From positions 327,048-364,064 of the forward strand of contig NZ_VDET01000008.1 of assembly GCF_006381105.1 (NCBI RefSeq): 37,017 nucleotides of DNA, written 5' to 3'. This stretch comes from Flavicella sediminum. Lineage in GTDB: Bacteria; Bacteroidota; Bacteroidia; Flavobacteriales; Flavobacteriaceae. Numbering within the stretch: the first letter of the stretch is position 1; each line of letters opens with the position of its first letter. The notes beneath the pieces are model-generated. The model did not search any database. It was not told the origin of the DNA and worked only from the letters and a program-made list of their open reading frames with translations. The position numbers were made by a program, and so were the translations under genes. This document shows, one piece after another, positions 1 through 7,771 of this stretch.

Positions 1-20
1 CCAATAGCCAATAGCCAATA
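1..20. repeat. Heptamer tandem repeat (CCAATAG), cut by window edge
   Basis: Nearly three copies of the 7-bp unit CCAATAG run from the first base. The array probably continues outside the window, so its true length is unknown. It ends 5 bases past the mnmD stop codon, which is read on the minus strand. Period and gene-boundary position match the larger arrays at 13881-14009 and 25338-25423, although the unit sequence differs. Confidence 0.7.
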
Positions 21-25
21 CTCAA

Positions 26-685
26 TTATTTCACAGCCCTTAGCATTTCTCTTTTTCCAGGAGGGCCTGGCAATCTTGTTACGGTAAAACCTACAGTTTG
101 CATCGCTCTTCTTACGCTTCCTTTGGCCGAGTAGGTAACCAATATTCCGCCAGGTTTCATTGCTTCAAACATTTTTCCAAAAATTTCTTCCGTCCATAGT
201 TCAGGTTGTACCCTTGCACCAAAAGCATCAAAATAAATCAGATCAAAAGTGTTGATGTCGGCAATGTCTTTGATAAATTGTTTTCTTTTTGTTAGGTGAA
301 AATTTTCATTTACCTGTTGTTTTGCATCCCAAGGAAATAAATGCATTTCTTCAAATTTATGCGCCAAATTTCTAGCTTCCAATTCGGAAACATAATTTAG
401 TTGTAAAATTTCATCTTCTTTAATAGGGTAAGCTTCAATTCCAACATAATCAACAGTCAGGTTGTTTTTTGCGCCTTCAATAAGGGTAATAAAACAATTA
501 AGACCGGTTCCAAAACCAATTTCAAGTATGTTTAAGTTTTTTGAAGGGTGTGCCTCTAAGCCACTTTTAATAAAAACATGATAAGCTTCTTGAATCGCAC
601 CATGTTTGGAATGGTACTGTTCATCCCAGTCTGGCATGTAAATGGTTGTTGAGCCATCTGAAGTTATGATTATTTCTCTTTTCAC
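26..685 (-). CDS. mnmD: tRNA (mnm5s2U34)-methyltransferase MnmD (DUF752)
   Basis: A stand-alone SAM-dependent methyltransferase of 219 aa equivalent to the methyltransferase half of E. coli MnmC. It methylates the 5-aminomethyl group on wobble U34 of certain tRNAs. Seen: SAM-binding EIGFGTGLNCF, YFDAFGARVQPELW and the C-terminal LPGPPGKREMLRA typical of this family. No FAD-oxidoreductase half follows. The reading frame stays open to 766, but a -7 box (TATATTTG on the minus strand, 708-715) lies inside that extension. The start is therefore placed at GTG 685, which gives VKREIIITSDGSTT, a family-like N-terminus. It is divergent from ilvE. Function is confident from motifs; substrate is inferred from the family. 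Confidence 0.9.
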   Translation of the reverse strand: MKREIIITSDGSTTIYMPDWDEQYHSKHGAIQEAYHVFIKSGLEAHPSKNLNILEIGFGTGLNCFITLIEGAKNNLTVDYVGIEAYPIKEDEILQLNYVSELEARNLAHKFEEMHLFPWDAKQQVNENFHLTKRKQFIKDIADINTFDLIYFDAFGARVQPELWTEEIFGKMFEAMKPGGILVTYSAKGSVRRAMQTVGFTVTRLPGPPGKREMLRAVK

Positions 686-707
686 GTTTTGCTTTGAAAT
701 TGTGCCA

Positions 708-715
708 CAAATATA
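708..715 (-). promoter_or_regulatory. -7 element of the mnmD promoter
   Basis: The minus strand reads TATATTTG, a perfect Bacteroidota TAnnTTTG box. Transcription would start near 701, giving a leader of about 15 bases before GTG 685. No clear -33 TTG lies at the expected distance. Confidence 0.6.
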
Positions 716-818
716 CTCAAAGCAAACAATAAAACTATAAAAACAACAAAATGAAAGAATTCGCATATTTCAATGTGTATTAAAGTAGTTTTCACATATT
801 AATTATTAAAATAAATAG

Positions 819-826
819 TATTTTTG
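819..826 (+). promoter_or_regulatory. -7 element of the ilvE promoter
   Basis: TATTTTTG fits TAnnTTTG. The predicted start near 832 leaves about 24 bases of leader, containing the A-rich stretch AAAAAGGA before the ilvE ATG. The -33 region (TTTTC near 790) is a poor match. Confidence 0.55.
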
Positions 827-855
827 TATCCTTGTTCTACTAAATAAAAAGGATC

Positions 856-1929
856 ATGATTTTAGATAAAAAGACAGTAATCGATATCCAAAAAGCGGAT
901 ACATCAAAAATTTCGAAAATAGATTTTAACAATCTTTCTTTCGGAAATGTCTTTACAGATCATATGTTGGAATGTGACTATAAAGATGGCCAATGGCAAA
1001 CTATTAAAATTAGACCTTATGGTCCAATTTCTTTAGACCCGTCAGCAAAGGTCTTTCACTATGGTCAAGCAATTTTTGAAGGAATGAAAGCCTATAAAGA
1101 TACGCAGGATGACGTATGGTTGTTTCGTCCAGACGAAAACCAAAAAAGATTGAACAAATCTGCAGAACGTTTGGCGATTCCTGAATTTCCAGAAGCACTT
1201 TTCTTTGATGGTTTAGAGACTTTATTGAATATTGAGAAAAATTGGATTCAAAAAGAAGAAGGAAGCTCTTTGTATATCAGACCGTTTGTTATTGCAACAG
1301 AATCTGGTGTATCAGCAAATCCTGCAAAAGAATATAAGTTTATGATTATTCTTTCGCCAGCACAATCTTACTATAGTGGTGAGGTACGTGTTTTATTTGC
1401 CGATAAATTCAGTCGTTCAGCGAGTGGAGGTGTAGGTTTTGCAAAATGTGCAGGAAACTATGCAGGGCAATTTTATCCAACAAAATTAGCAAACGATGCA
1501 GGTTACCAACAAGTAGTTTGGACAGATGCTAGTACGCATGAAAATTTGGAAGAAGCTGGTACCATGAATGTATTCTTTAGAATTGGTGATAAATTAATTA
1601 CCGCTCCTACTTCTGATAGAATTTTAGATGGTGTAACCAGAAAAAGTATTTTGACTTTGGCAGAAGACGAAGGAATTGAATACGAAGTAAGAACTATTTC
1701 AGTATTTGAAATAGAAGAAGCAGCTAAAAACGGAACCTTATTAGAAATGTTTGGAGCTGGAACAGCAGCCGTAGTAAATCCTATTTTAGGGTTTAGTTTT
1801 AAAGGAAATGATTATGAGTTGCCGAAAACAGAAAATAGTTACGCAACACATTTTAAAAATAGAATTACCAGTATTCAAACCAAAAAAGCAGAAGATAAAT
1901 TTGGTTGGACTTACAAGGTGAGAGATTAA
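856..1929 (+). CDS. ilvE: Branched-chain amino acid aminotransferase
   Basis: A PLP-dependent class IV aminotransferase (357 aa) that interconverts Leu, Ile and Val with their 2-oxo acids, using glutamate/2-oxoglutarate. Seen: FHYGQAIFEGMKAYK near residue 75, the Lys-containing GFAKCAGNYAGQ near residue 196 that should hold the Schiff-base lysine, and EEAGTMNVFF. This is the large BCAT form, similar in length to mitochondrial-type enzymes rather than the roughly 310-aa E. coli IlvE. ATG 856 is preceded by AAAAAGGATC. It is transcribed away from mnmD and ends at a hairpin terminator. No other ilv or leu genes are in the window. Complete. Confidence 0.95.
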   Translation: MILDKKTVIDIQKADTSKISKIDFNNLSFGNVFTDHMLECDYKDGQWQTIKIRPYGPISLDPSAKVFHYGQAIFEGMKAYKDTQDDVWLFRPDENQKRLNKSAERLAIPEFPEALFFDGLETLLNIEKNWIQKEEGSSLYIRPFVIATESGVSANPAKEYKFMIILSPAQSYYSGEVRVLFADKFSRSASGGVGFAKCAGNYAGQFYPTKLANDAGYQQVVWTDASTHENLEEAGTMNVFFRIGDKLITAPTSDRILDGVTRKSILTLAEDEGIEYEVRTISVFEIEEAAKNGTLLEMFGAGTAAVVNPILGFSFKGNDYELPKTENSYATHFKNRITSIQTKKAEDKFGWTYKVRD

Positions 1930-1960
1930 ATACTTACTTTTTTTAAGTTTAAAATAAATA

Positions 1961-1994
1961 AAACTTGTGCGATTCTTTGTTGCACAAGTTTTTT
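1961..1994 (+). terminator. Rho-independent terminator after ilvE
   Basis: A perfect 10-bp stem (AAACTTGTGC with GCACAAGTTT), an 11-base loop and a run of six T. It separates ilvE from nadA, which starts 38 bases later. Confidence 0.85.
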
Positions 1995-2031
1995 CTACAT
2001 AACTTAAAGAAATTTTATAGCACAAAATATT

Positions 2032-3030
2032 ATGACTACAATTGAGCAGGCAAAAGAAACAATGATTTCTAAAGGGTTTTTAGACGTAAAAACTCCTGAA
2101 AAAATGGATTATGTTGCAGAAATCAACAAGCTTAAGAAAGAAAAAAATGCGGTTATTTTAGCACATTATTATCAAGAAGAAGCTATTCAAGATATTGCTG
2201 ATTTTGTTGGAGATAGTTTGGCTTTGGCACAAGAAGCAGCCAAAACAGATGCTGATATTATTGTGTTTGCAGGAGTGCATTTTATGGCAGAAACAGCAAA
2301 AATATTAAACCCTAAGAAAAAAGTATTATTACCCGATTTAAAAGCCGGTTGTTCTTTGGCAGATTCTTGTCCGCCAGCAGATTTTAAAGCTTTTGTGGAT
2401 GCACATCCAGATCATAAGGTGGTAACGTATATCAATTGTTCTGCAGAAATTAAAACATTGAGCGATGTTGTTTGTACGTCGTCAAATGCTGTCAAAATAA
2501 TTGAATCTTTTCCAAGGGAACAAAAATTAATTTTCGCTCCAGATAAAAATTTGGGAGATTATTTGAACAAACAAACAGGTAGAGATATGCTTTTGTGGGA
2601 TGGTGCTTGCATGGTACATGAAGCTTTTTCTATTGAAAAATTACTAGATATTTATAAGGAGCATCCAGATGCAGAAATAATTGCACACCCTGAATCTCCA
2701 GCGCATATATTAAAAACGGCTGCCTATATTGGGTCTACAGCAGGTTTGTTAAACTACGCGAAAAATAGTAAAAAAGACAAGTTTATTGTCGCTACTGAAG
2801 CAGGTATTTTACATGAAATGATCAAACAAGTACCGAATAAAACCTTGATTCCTGCTCCGGCAGAAGAGGACAATACATGTGCTTGTAGCGAATGTGCTTA
2901 CATGAAATTAAATACAATGAAAAAATTGTATACCTGTATGAAATTTGAATTGCCTGATATTGAAGTAGACGAAGAAATGGCTGCCAAAGCGCTATTGCCA
3001 ATTGAAAGAATGTTAGCTTTATCAAAATAA
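2032..3030 (+). CDS. nadA: Quinolinate synthase NadA
   Basis: This cytosolic [4Fe-4S] enzyme (332 aa) condenses iminoaspartate from NadB with dihydroxyacetone phosphate to form quinolinate in de novo NAD synthesis. Seen: AHYYQEE at 44-50, AGCSLADSC with Cys107, GACMVHEAF with Cys193, and CACSECAYM at 283-291. These supply the three cluster cysteines expected of NadA. Full length. The nadB ATG follows its stop after a single base, so the two are certainly co-transcribed and probably translationally coupled. nadC is not in the window. No convincing TAnnTTTG box was found between the ilvE terminator and this start. Confidence 0.96.
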   Translation: MTTIEQAKETMISKGFLDVKTPEKMDYVAEINKLKKEKNAVILAHYYQEEAIQDIADFVGDSLALAQEAAKTDADIIVFAGVHFMAETAKILNPKKKVLLPDLKAGCSLADSCPPADFKAFVDAHPDHKVVTYINCSAEIKTLSDVVCTSSNAVKIIESFPREQKLIFAPDKNLGDYLNKQTGRDMLLWDGACMVHEAFSIEKLLDIYKEHPDAEIIAHPESPAHILKTAAYIGSTAGLLNYAKNSKKDKFIVATEAGILHEMIKQVPNKTLIPAPAEEDNTCACSECAYMKLNTMKKLYTCMKFELPDIEVDEEMAAKALLPIERMLALSK

Positions 3031-3031
3031 A

Positions 3032-4600
3032 ATGATTCAAACAGATTATCTTGTTATTGGTTCGGGAATTGCTGGGTTAACCTATGCATTGCGTGTCGCA
3101 AATCATAATAAAAATTGTAGCGTAACCGTTGTTACAAAGGCAGAAAAAGGGGAATCTAACACCAAATACGCCCAAGGAGGAATTGCTACAGTTCACGATT
3201 TAGACATCGATTCTTTTGAACAACATATTCAAGATACCTTAGTGGCTGGAGACGGACTTTGCAATGAAGCCGTGGTAAGAATGGTGGTTGAAGAAGGACC
3301 TGCTAGATTGCAAGAATTAATTGATTGGGGTGTCAACTTTGACGAGAACCATATTGGTGATTTTGATTTAGGAAAAGAAGGAGGACATTCGCAAAATAGA
3401 ATTTTACATCATAAAGACATAACGGGCTACGAGATAGAACGTGCTTTGTTGATTATGATTGGAAAAGCAGAAAATATTACTGTTTTAGAAGAGCACTACG
3501 CTATTGATTTTATTACAGAACACCATTTGGAGTCTAGAAAAACGGTTAGAGATACGGCTATTACTTGTTTTGGAGCTTATGTTTTAGATAAAAACCAAAA
3601 TGAAGTAAAAACCATCGTTTCAAAAATTACCTTGATTGCTTCTGGAGGAAGTGGGCAGGCATATACAACAACTACCAATCCGTCTATCGCTACGGGTGAT
3701 GGAATAGGTATGGCGTATAGAGCAAAAGCTGAAATTGAAGATGTAGAATTTATACAGTTTCATCCTACAGCCTTGTATCAATTGCCACAGGAGTCTCCAG
3801 CCTTTTTAATTTCTGAAGCTGTGAGAGGTTTTGGTGCAAAATTAAGAACGGCAAAAGGTGAGTTTTTTATGCGTAAATATGACGATCGTGGAGAATTGGC
3901 TTCTCGTGACATTGTTGCCCGAGCTATTGATACGGAATTAAAAGCCAGTGGTGATAATTATGTGTTTTTAGATTGTACACACCTAGATTACAAAGAGTTT
4001 AAAAAACATTTTCCCAATATTTTAAATAAATGTGCTAGCCTAGGAATTGATGTTCGAAAGAAATGGATACCAGTGGTAACCGCAGCGCATTATATTTGTG
4101 GAGGTGTAAAAGTTGATATGGATGGGAAAACATCTATTAAAAACTTATATGCTTGTGGAGAATGTACTTCTACAGGTTTACACGGTGCAAATCGCTTGGC
4201 GTCAAATTCTTTGTTAGAAGCCTTGGTCTATTCTCAAAGAAGCTTTGTAAGTAGTGTAAAGGAGCTTGATGCTTTGTCTTTTAATACCGATGTACCTGAA
4301 TGGGATACAACAAATACGTCACAGAATAAAGAAAATATATTGATCACACATGGACGTTCTTCTGTTCAAAAAATTATGAGTGATTATGTGGGAATAGTTC
4401 GTTCTAATAGACGTTTAAAAAGTGCTGAAAAACGCTTGAGTTTTATTTACGAAGAAACAGAAGAATTGTATAAAGAATCTATTATTTCGGTGGAATTGTG
4501 TGAGCTTAGAAACTTAATTACGACGGCTTATTTGATTTGTGAATTTTCCATGAAACGAAAAGAAAACAAAGGTGGTTTCTTTAATAAAGACTTCGTTTAG
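3032..4600 (+). CDS. nadB: L-aspartate oxidase NadB
   Basis: An FAD enzyme of 522 aa that oxidises L-aspartate to iminoaspartate, the substrate of NadA. Seen: N-terminal dinucleotide-binding VIGSGIAGLTYALR, the flavin-site SNTKYAQGGIA, VEFIQFHPTALY, the catalytic-region SEAVRGFGAKLR, and TAAHYICGGVKVD followed by CGECTSTGLHGANRLASNS. The C-terminal helical domain is complete. It belongs to the fumarate reductase/succinate dehydrogenase flavoprotein superfamily, but the adjacency to nadA makes the assignment secure. One base separates it from nadA. A strong hairpin terminator follows 23 bases after the stop. Confidence 0.96.
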   Translation: MIQTDYLVIGSGIAGLTYALRVANHNKNCSVTVVTKAEKGESNTKYAQGGIATVHDLDIDSFEQHIQDTLVAGDGLCNEAVVRMVVEEGPARLQELIDWGVNFDENHIGDFDLGKEGGHSQNRILHHKDITGYEIERALLIMIGKAENITVLEEHYAIDFITEHHLESRKTVRDTAITCFGAYVLDKNQNEVKTIVSKITLIASGGSGQAYTTTTNPSIATGDGIGMAYRAKAEIEDVEFIQFHPTALYQLPQESPAFLISEAVRGFGAKLRTAKGEFFMRKYDDRGELASRDIVARAIDTELKASGDNYVFLDCTHLDYKEFKKHFPNILNKCASLGIDVRKKWIPVVTAAHYICGGVKVDMDGKTSIKNLYACGECTSTGLHGANRLASNSLLEALVYSQRSFVSSVKELDALSFNTDVPEWDTTNTSQNKENILITHGRSSVQKIMSDYVGIVRSNRRLKSAEKRLSFIYEETEELYKESIISVELCELRNLITTAYLICEFSMKRKENKGGFFNKDFV

Positions 4601-4623
4601 ACTATTTTATTACTTTTTTTAAT

Positions 4624-4655
4624 AAAATAATTACGCACGAATGCGTAATTATTTT
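4624..4655. terminator. Bidirectional terminator between nadB and the ABC operon
   Basis: A perfect 14-bp stem (AAAATAATTACGCA with TGCGTAATTATTTT) around the 4-base loop CGAA. It lies between convergent genes, with A-rich and T-rich flanks, so it can serve nadB on the plus strand and the surface-protein gene on the minus strand. Confidence 0.85.
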
Positions 4656-4668
4656 ACGATATTTTTAA

Positions 4669-5367
4669 TTAGTATGTACGATAAGTACTCGACCTGTCAG
4701 ATTCTATATGTAAGTTATTCGGTTTAGATACCGTTAAATTAGATTTGTTTTTTAAGACGGCAAGGACACTATTCGAATTGCTACGGTAACTATTAATTTT
4801 AGATTGATCGAGGTTAATTTGTATCGACTTGATTTTTGAATTTCCTAAATTGATATTAGAGTTTTCTGTTGCAGTTACTTTCAAATGATTTAAAGTCAAG
4901 TTGGAATAATTCACTTTTGCATTGGTCAAATATAAGGTCAAGCTATCTGATTCAACTTTTTTGAAATTCATATTAGAGGATTCACGTGCAAGTATCGTTT
5001 TTACCGTAGTTGTTTTTATGGTGACTTTGGCCTTGTAGGTACGGTCTATATACAAGGTGTCATTTTGCACACGGTAATCACACTTTTTTTGGAAGGCTTT
5101 CATAGAAGAATCTGTAGAATCTTTATGTTGGTAATAAGATTCTGTTAGTAGATTTTGATTATGACTAAGCAATACTATTTTTGTGTTTTTATGGGCTACA
5201 ATCACAGAAAAATTATCAAGATTTTGATCAGAGGAAACAAGTGTGTTGTTCTTTTTAAAATTGTTTTCTCCGTTGTTTGCGGCATCTACATACATTGTGG
5301 TTATTAGTCCGAAGAAAAATACAGCGAATGCGATGATGATATAATTAGATTTTTTCATTTCAATCAT
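4669..5367 (-). CDS. Membrane-anchored repeat protein resembling DUF2807 head-GIN proteins
   Basis: 232 aa with one hydrophobic N-terminal segment (about residues 8-27), which acts as a signal anchor or signal peptide. The rest is rich in Ser, Asn, Thr and Lys and falls into short alternating beta-strand repeats. It contains phrases such as SNMNFKKVESDSLTLYLTNA and NSNINLGNSKIKSIQINLDQ, as in DUF2807 adhesin-head-like beta-solenoids. The family match is by pattern only. It is last in the ABC-GntR operon. The start overlaps the GntR stop by eight bases (ATGATTGA), so translation is probably coupled; a second ATG three codons in (5358) is an alternative. Its role is unknown; the context suggests a cell-envelope function. 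Confidence 0.7.
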   Translation of the reverse strand: MIEMKKSNYIIIAFAVFFFGLITTMYVDAANNGENNFKKNNTLVSSDQNLDNFSVIVAHKNTKIVLLSHNQNLLTESYYQHKDSTDSSMKAFQKKCDYRVQNDTLYIDRTYKAKVTIKTTTVKTILARESSNMNFKKVESDSLTLYLTNAKVNYSNLTLNHLKVTATENSNINLGNSKIKSIQINLDQSKINSYRSNSNSVLAVLKNKSNLTVSKPNNLHIESDRSSTYRTY

Positions 5368-5725
5368 TTTTTTTAATTTCTGAGATAAGTTGATTTAAGT
5401 CGGTACTGTTAAGCTGTAACAATTCTATTTTTTTTAGTAAATACGGAAGTTCTTGCTGAAAGAATTCTTTCTTTTCTTTTTCTCTTATTTGTTCAACAGC
5501 ATTGGCAGAAACAAAGAAACCAATGCCTCGTTTGTTTTCGAAAATTTGTTCGTCCTGAAGATGGCTATAGGTTCTCATAACCGTATTTCTATTTACTTCT
5601 AGTTCTACGGCTAAATCTCGAACCGAAGGAACTCGTTCTGTAGGTTTTAGTTTTCCTTCTAAAATTTGATTACAAATTGTAGTGGCTATTTGAAGAAAAA
5701 TCCCTTTGTTAGATTTGAATTCCAT
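5360..5725 (-). CDS. GntR-family regulator, YtrA subfamily
   Basis: A short DNA-binding regulator of 121 aa. The winged helix-turn-helix spans about residues 8-75, with PSVRDLAVELEVNRNTVMRTY at its core and the wing KRGIGFFVS. A short C-terminal helical dimerisation tail follows (75-121), as expected of YtrA-type GntR proteins, which lack a large effector domain. YtrA regulators usually sit with ABC transporter genes and repress their own operon. Here the gene is third, two bases after the permease and overlapping the next gene. The candidate operator is the palindrome at 7371-7378. The inducer is unknown. Confidence 0.9.
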   Translation of the reverse strand: MEFKSNKGIFLQIATTICNQILEGKLKPTERVPSVRDLAVELEVNRNTVMRTYSHLQDEQIFENKRGIGFFVSANAVEQIREKEKKEFFQQELPYLLKKIELLQLNSTDLNQLISEIKKND

Positions 5726-5727
5726 AT

Positions 5728-6528
5728 TTAGACTTGTTTTTCTTTAAGTTTGAAATAGGTAAGTGGTAAGAAAAATAAACTTGCGAAACTTATTAAGATG
5801 TATACAAACAATTGTACATTGTATAAGTATGGCCTAATTTTATAGCTTTGAATCTCTATAGAAAAGAAATTTTTCACCTTTTCAGGATAAAACACATGAG
5901 AGTAGAAGACCATGGTTAAAAAAAAGATTCCGAGTAAAATACCAAATGATAATATGGTTTTAAATAAAGCATATTTTCTGAAAATTGAAGACCCCATTAA
6001 TAAGAAAGTAGCAACCGAAAACATAGCTAATATTACTGCAATTAAATCTGTTGTTCTTGTTAAATCATAAAAGGGTGTAAATAGGTCGAAGGATTTTATA
6101 GCTATGGGTTTGTTCCATTCAATGGCTTGATAAATAATATGAGTCATTTTAAAATCTATCCAAAAAATCAGAAAGAATACAACGGTAAATGCTACAATAC
6201 GAATTAAGAATTGCACCAATATTTTTTCGAAGGTTGAGGCAGGAAGTAGAAAATAATGACTGGCTTCCTTTTTGTTTCTTAGCTCTGGAAAACTGGTTGC
6301 CATAACTAAAATGCTACAAATAGTAAACATAACAAAAAACAAGGGGCTGTATTGTTTTTCTGTATAGCCTATCGTACTATTTGTTTGACTAATAGAGAAA
6401 TAATCGGCAAAGAAAAGCACGACAAGTAAACCAATAGCAAAGAATAAATAGGTTTTTGCGTTTATTTTTAAATCGAATTTTAGGTAATTCAAAAATCGTT
6501 GAGGTGAAAAGTAAGAATTCGTAGTCAT
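5728..6528 (-). CDS. ABC transporter permease-like membrane protein
   Basis: 266 aa with six predicted membrane segments, near residues 22-45, 65-85, 107-130, 163-183, 190-212 and 235-258. It has no recognised catalytic motif. Position directly after the ATPase gene (3 bases) and before the GntR gene (2 bases) makes it the membrane partner of the transporter. The hydrophobic layout fits ABC-2-type permeases, but the exact family was not identified. Substrate is unknown; related YtrA-controlled transporters are often linked to envelope stress or antimicrobial peptides. That link is inference from the family. Confidence 0.8.
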   Translation of the reverse strand: MTTNSYFSPQRFLNYLKFDLKINAKTYLFFAIGLLVVLFFADYFSISQTNSTIGYTEKQYSPLFFVMFTICSILVMATSFPELRNKKEASHYFLLPASTFEKILVQFLIRIVAFTVVFFLIFWIDFKMTHIIYQAIEWNKPIAIKSFDLFTPFYDLTRTTDLIAVILAMFSVATFLLMGSSIFRKYALFKTILSFGILLGIFFLTMVFYSHVFYPEKVKNFFSIEIQSYKIRPYLYNVQLFVYILISFASLFFLPLTYFKLKEKQV

Positions 6529-6531
6529 AGC

Positions 6532-7353
6532 TTATAATTTTATTTCAGTTTTATTACAAATGGCATTGAATAACAACTCAATGTCAATTTCTGTTTCTTC
6601 ATCGTTGTTAGCGGGTAATATGGCATTATAACCACCAGGGCATTTTTCTGAATAAATTATATTTGAATTTTCTGAAATACTTTCTAATTTTTGAAATTGT
6701 AGTTTTTCAGTAACTAGCTGTGTCTCTTTTTCAAAAACAATAGTGCCTTCTTCTATAATGACAATTTTGTCGATAATGGTTTCAATGTCTTTTACCTGAT
6801 GCGTAGATATGACTACCAATTGATCTTCTTCTACAGAGCTAATTAAAACTTTTCTGAAAATACTTTTTGAAGGGATGTCCAAACCATTGGTGGGCTCATC
6901 TAATAAAAGGAGCTTGCAATTGGTGGACAAAGCAAAAGCAATGATAAATTTTTTCTGTTGTCCGTGTGAAATGCCATCTAATTTTTGATGCGCTTCCAGT
7001 TCAAATTCTTTCAGAATTTTTGACATTTTTTCTAAATCAAAATTTTTGTATAACGGAGCGTAGATCGCTAAATAGGACGCAACGGTTAAAGAAGGTAAGT
7101 AAGGCTCATCGCTAACTAAAAAAATATCCGCTAAAAAATCAGGATTTCTGTTAGATGGCGTATAGCCGTTTATTATAATGCTTCCTTGTTTGGGATGCAG
7201 CAAGCCAGCGCTTAATTTTAAAAGGGTCGATTTTCCTGCTCCATTTTTACCCAGCAAACCGGTAATGCTTCCGCTAGTTTGCTTGTAGGTTAAATTGTTA
7301 AAAAGCGTTTTTTGCTTTTTATGGTGAAAACTTAAATTATTGATTTCAATCAT
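6532..7353 (-). CDS. ABC transporter ATP-binding protein
   Basis: 273 aa. Walker A GKNGAGKST lies at residues 35-43. The signature is SHGQQKK near 129-135, a weak form of the usual LSGGQ. Walker B with the catalytic Glu is LLLLDEPTNGLD at 148-159, and the switch His is STHQ near 183. The C-terminal 60 residues extend past the ATPase core, as in single-function exporters of the CcmA/YtrB type. It is first in the four-gene minus-strand operon, with a well-formed promoter just upstream (7389-7418). It probably energises the permease encoded next. Confidence 0.93.
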   Translation of the reverse strand: MIEINNLSFHHKKQKTLFNNLTYKQTSGSITGLLGKNGAGKSTLLKLSAGLLHPKQGSIIINGYTPSNRNPDFLADIFLVSDEPYLPSLTVASYLAIYAPLYKNFDLEKMSKILKEFELEAHQKLDGISHGQQKKFIIAFALSTNCKLLLLDEPTNGLDIPSKSIFRKVLISSVEEDQLVVISTHQVKDIETIIDKIVIIEEGTIVFEKETQLVTEKLQFQKLESISENSNIIYSEKCPGGYNAILPANNDEETEIDIELLFNAICNKTEIKL

Positions 7354-7370
7354 AGCTTATTGTTTTAGTG

Positions 7371-7418
7371 TACTAGTAAGGTATGACGCAAAGATAGTTT
7401 TTTATTTTAAACGTGCAA
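7371..7418 (-). promoter_or_regulatory. Promoter and candidate GntR operator of the ABC operon
   Basis: The minus strand has TTG at 7418-7416, a 19-base spacer and TATCTTTG at 7396-7389. This is a textbook Bacteroidota promoter, with the predicted start near 7382. Immediately downstream, at 7378-7371, is the perfect palindrome TACTAGTA within TTACTAGTACAC. YtrA-type GntR proteins bind sites with GTA/TAC half-sites, so this is the natural place for repression by the operon's own regulator. The promoter is seen; the operator is inferred. Confidence 0.7.
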
Positions 7419-7537
7419 GTGTTGAATAAATAAATTAGACAACTTACTGTTTGTTAGTGATTAATGTGTATGATTTGTTTTTTATTTAAAAGAGAAGGGC
7501 CGTTGTGGGTGACTGCCTTTAAAGTGAAGTGAGGGTA

Positions 7538-7565
7538 GAATCTGAATAGTTTTCAGATTCTTTTT
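7538..7565 (+). terminator. Terminator-like hairpin with no plus-strand gene before it
   Basis: GAATCTGAA (7538-7546) pairs with TTCAGATTC (7552-7560) around a 5-base loop, followed directly by five T. It has the form of a Rho-independent terminator for plus-strand transcription. No protein gene on that strand lies upstream, so it may end a small RNA. Confidence 0.55.
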
Positions 7566-7580
7566 GTTGAATTAGGTGAT

Positions 7581-7638
7581 TTGGTTGCCCGGACATATTC
7601 GGTTCATAGCAATTTCCCCAGCGATAATGAGCAACCAA
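7581..7638. repeat. 8-bp inverted repeat enclosing 42 bases
   Basis: TTGGTTGC at 7581-7588 and GCAACCAA at 7631-7638 are exact complements. The enclosed segment is comparatively G+C rich for this window (for example GCCCGGAC and CCCCAGCG). This suggests a folded RNA or protein-binding element rather than random spacer. Confidence 0.5.
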
Positions 7639-7688
7639 TTTCTTTTCTTGTTCTGACTGCAAAACTAGAGGAGATTGGTTTTTTATAC

Positions 7689-7707
7689 AATACCTAAATT
7701 AGGTATT
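7689..7707. repeat. Palindrome AATACCT/AGGTATT
   Basis: AATACCTAAATTAGGTATT is a 19-base near-perfect palindrome lying 65 bases past the LuxR-type gene's stop codon. It is followed on the plus strand by five T. It could be a weak terminator or an operator. The CCTA...TAGG core recurs as CCTAGG in front of the LuxR gene (8595-8600). Confidence 0.5.
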
Positions 7708-7771
7708 TTTACGGGGCTTATTTTTTTTGAAAGAAAAGTGAATTAAGGAACTTTATAGGTATACTTCTCCG

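Larger units (their letters stand above)
7419..7771. other. Gene-free stretch with inverted repeats
   Basis: No ORF of 60 codons is present. It holds three perfect inverted repeats, listed separately at 7538-7565, 7581-7638 and 7689-7707. One minus-strand frame is open for 59 codons (7698 to a TAA at 7519) but has no upstream ATG and crosses all three repeats. It may be a non-coding RNA, a regulatory region or a remnant; I cannot decide. Confidence 0.6.

Noticed and set aside
686-766. N-terminal extension of mnmD giving a hydrophobic, Cys-rich leader
   Set aside because: A perfect -7 box (708-715) lies inside it and the family N-terminus begins at GTG 685; a membrane leader makes no sense for a tRNA methyltransferase.
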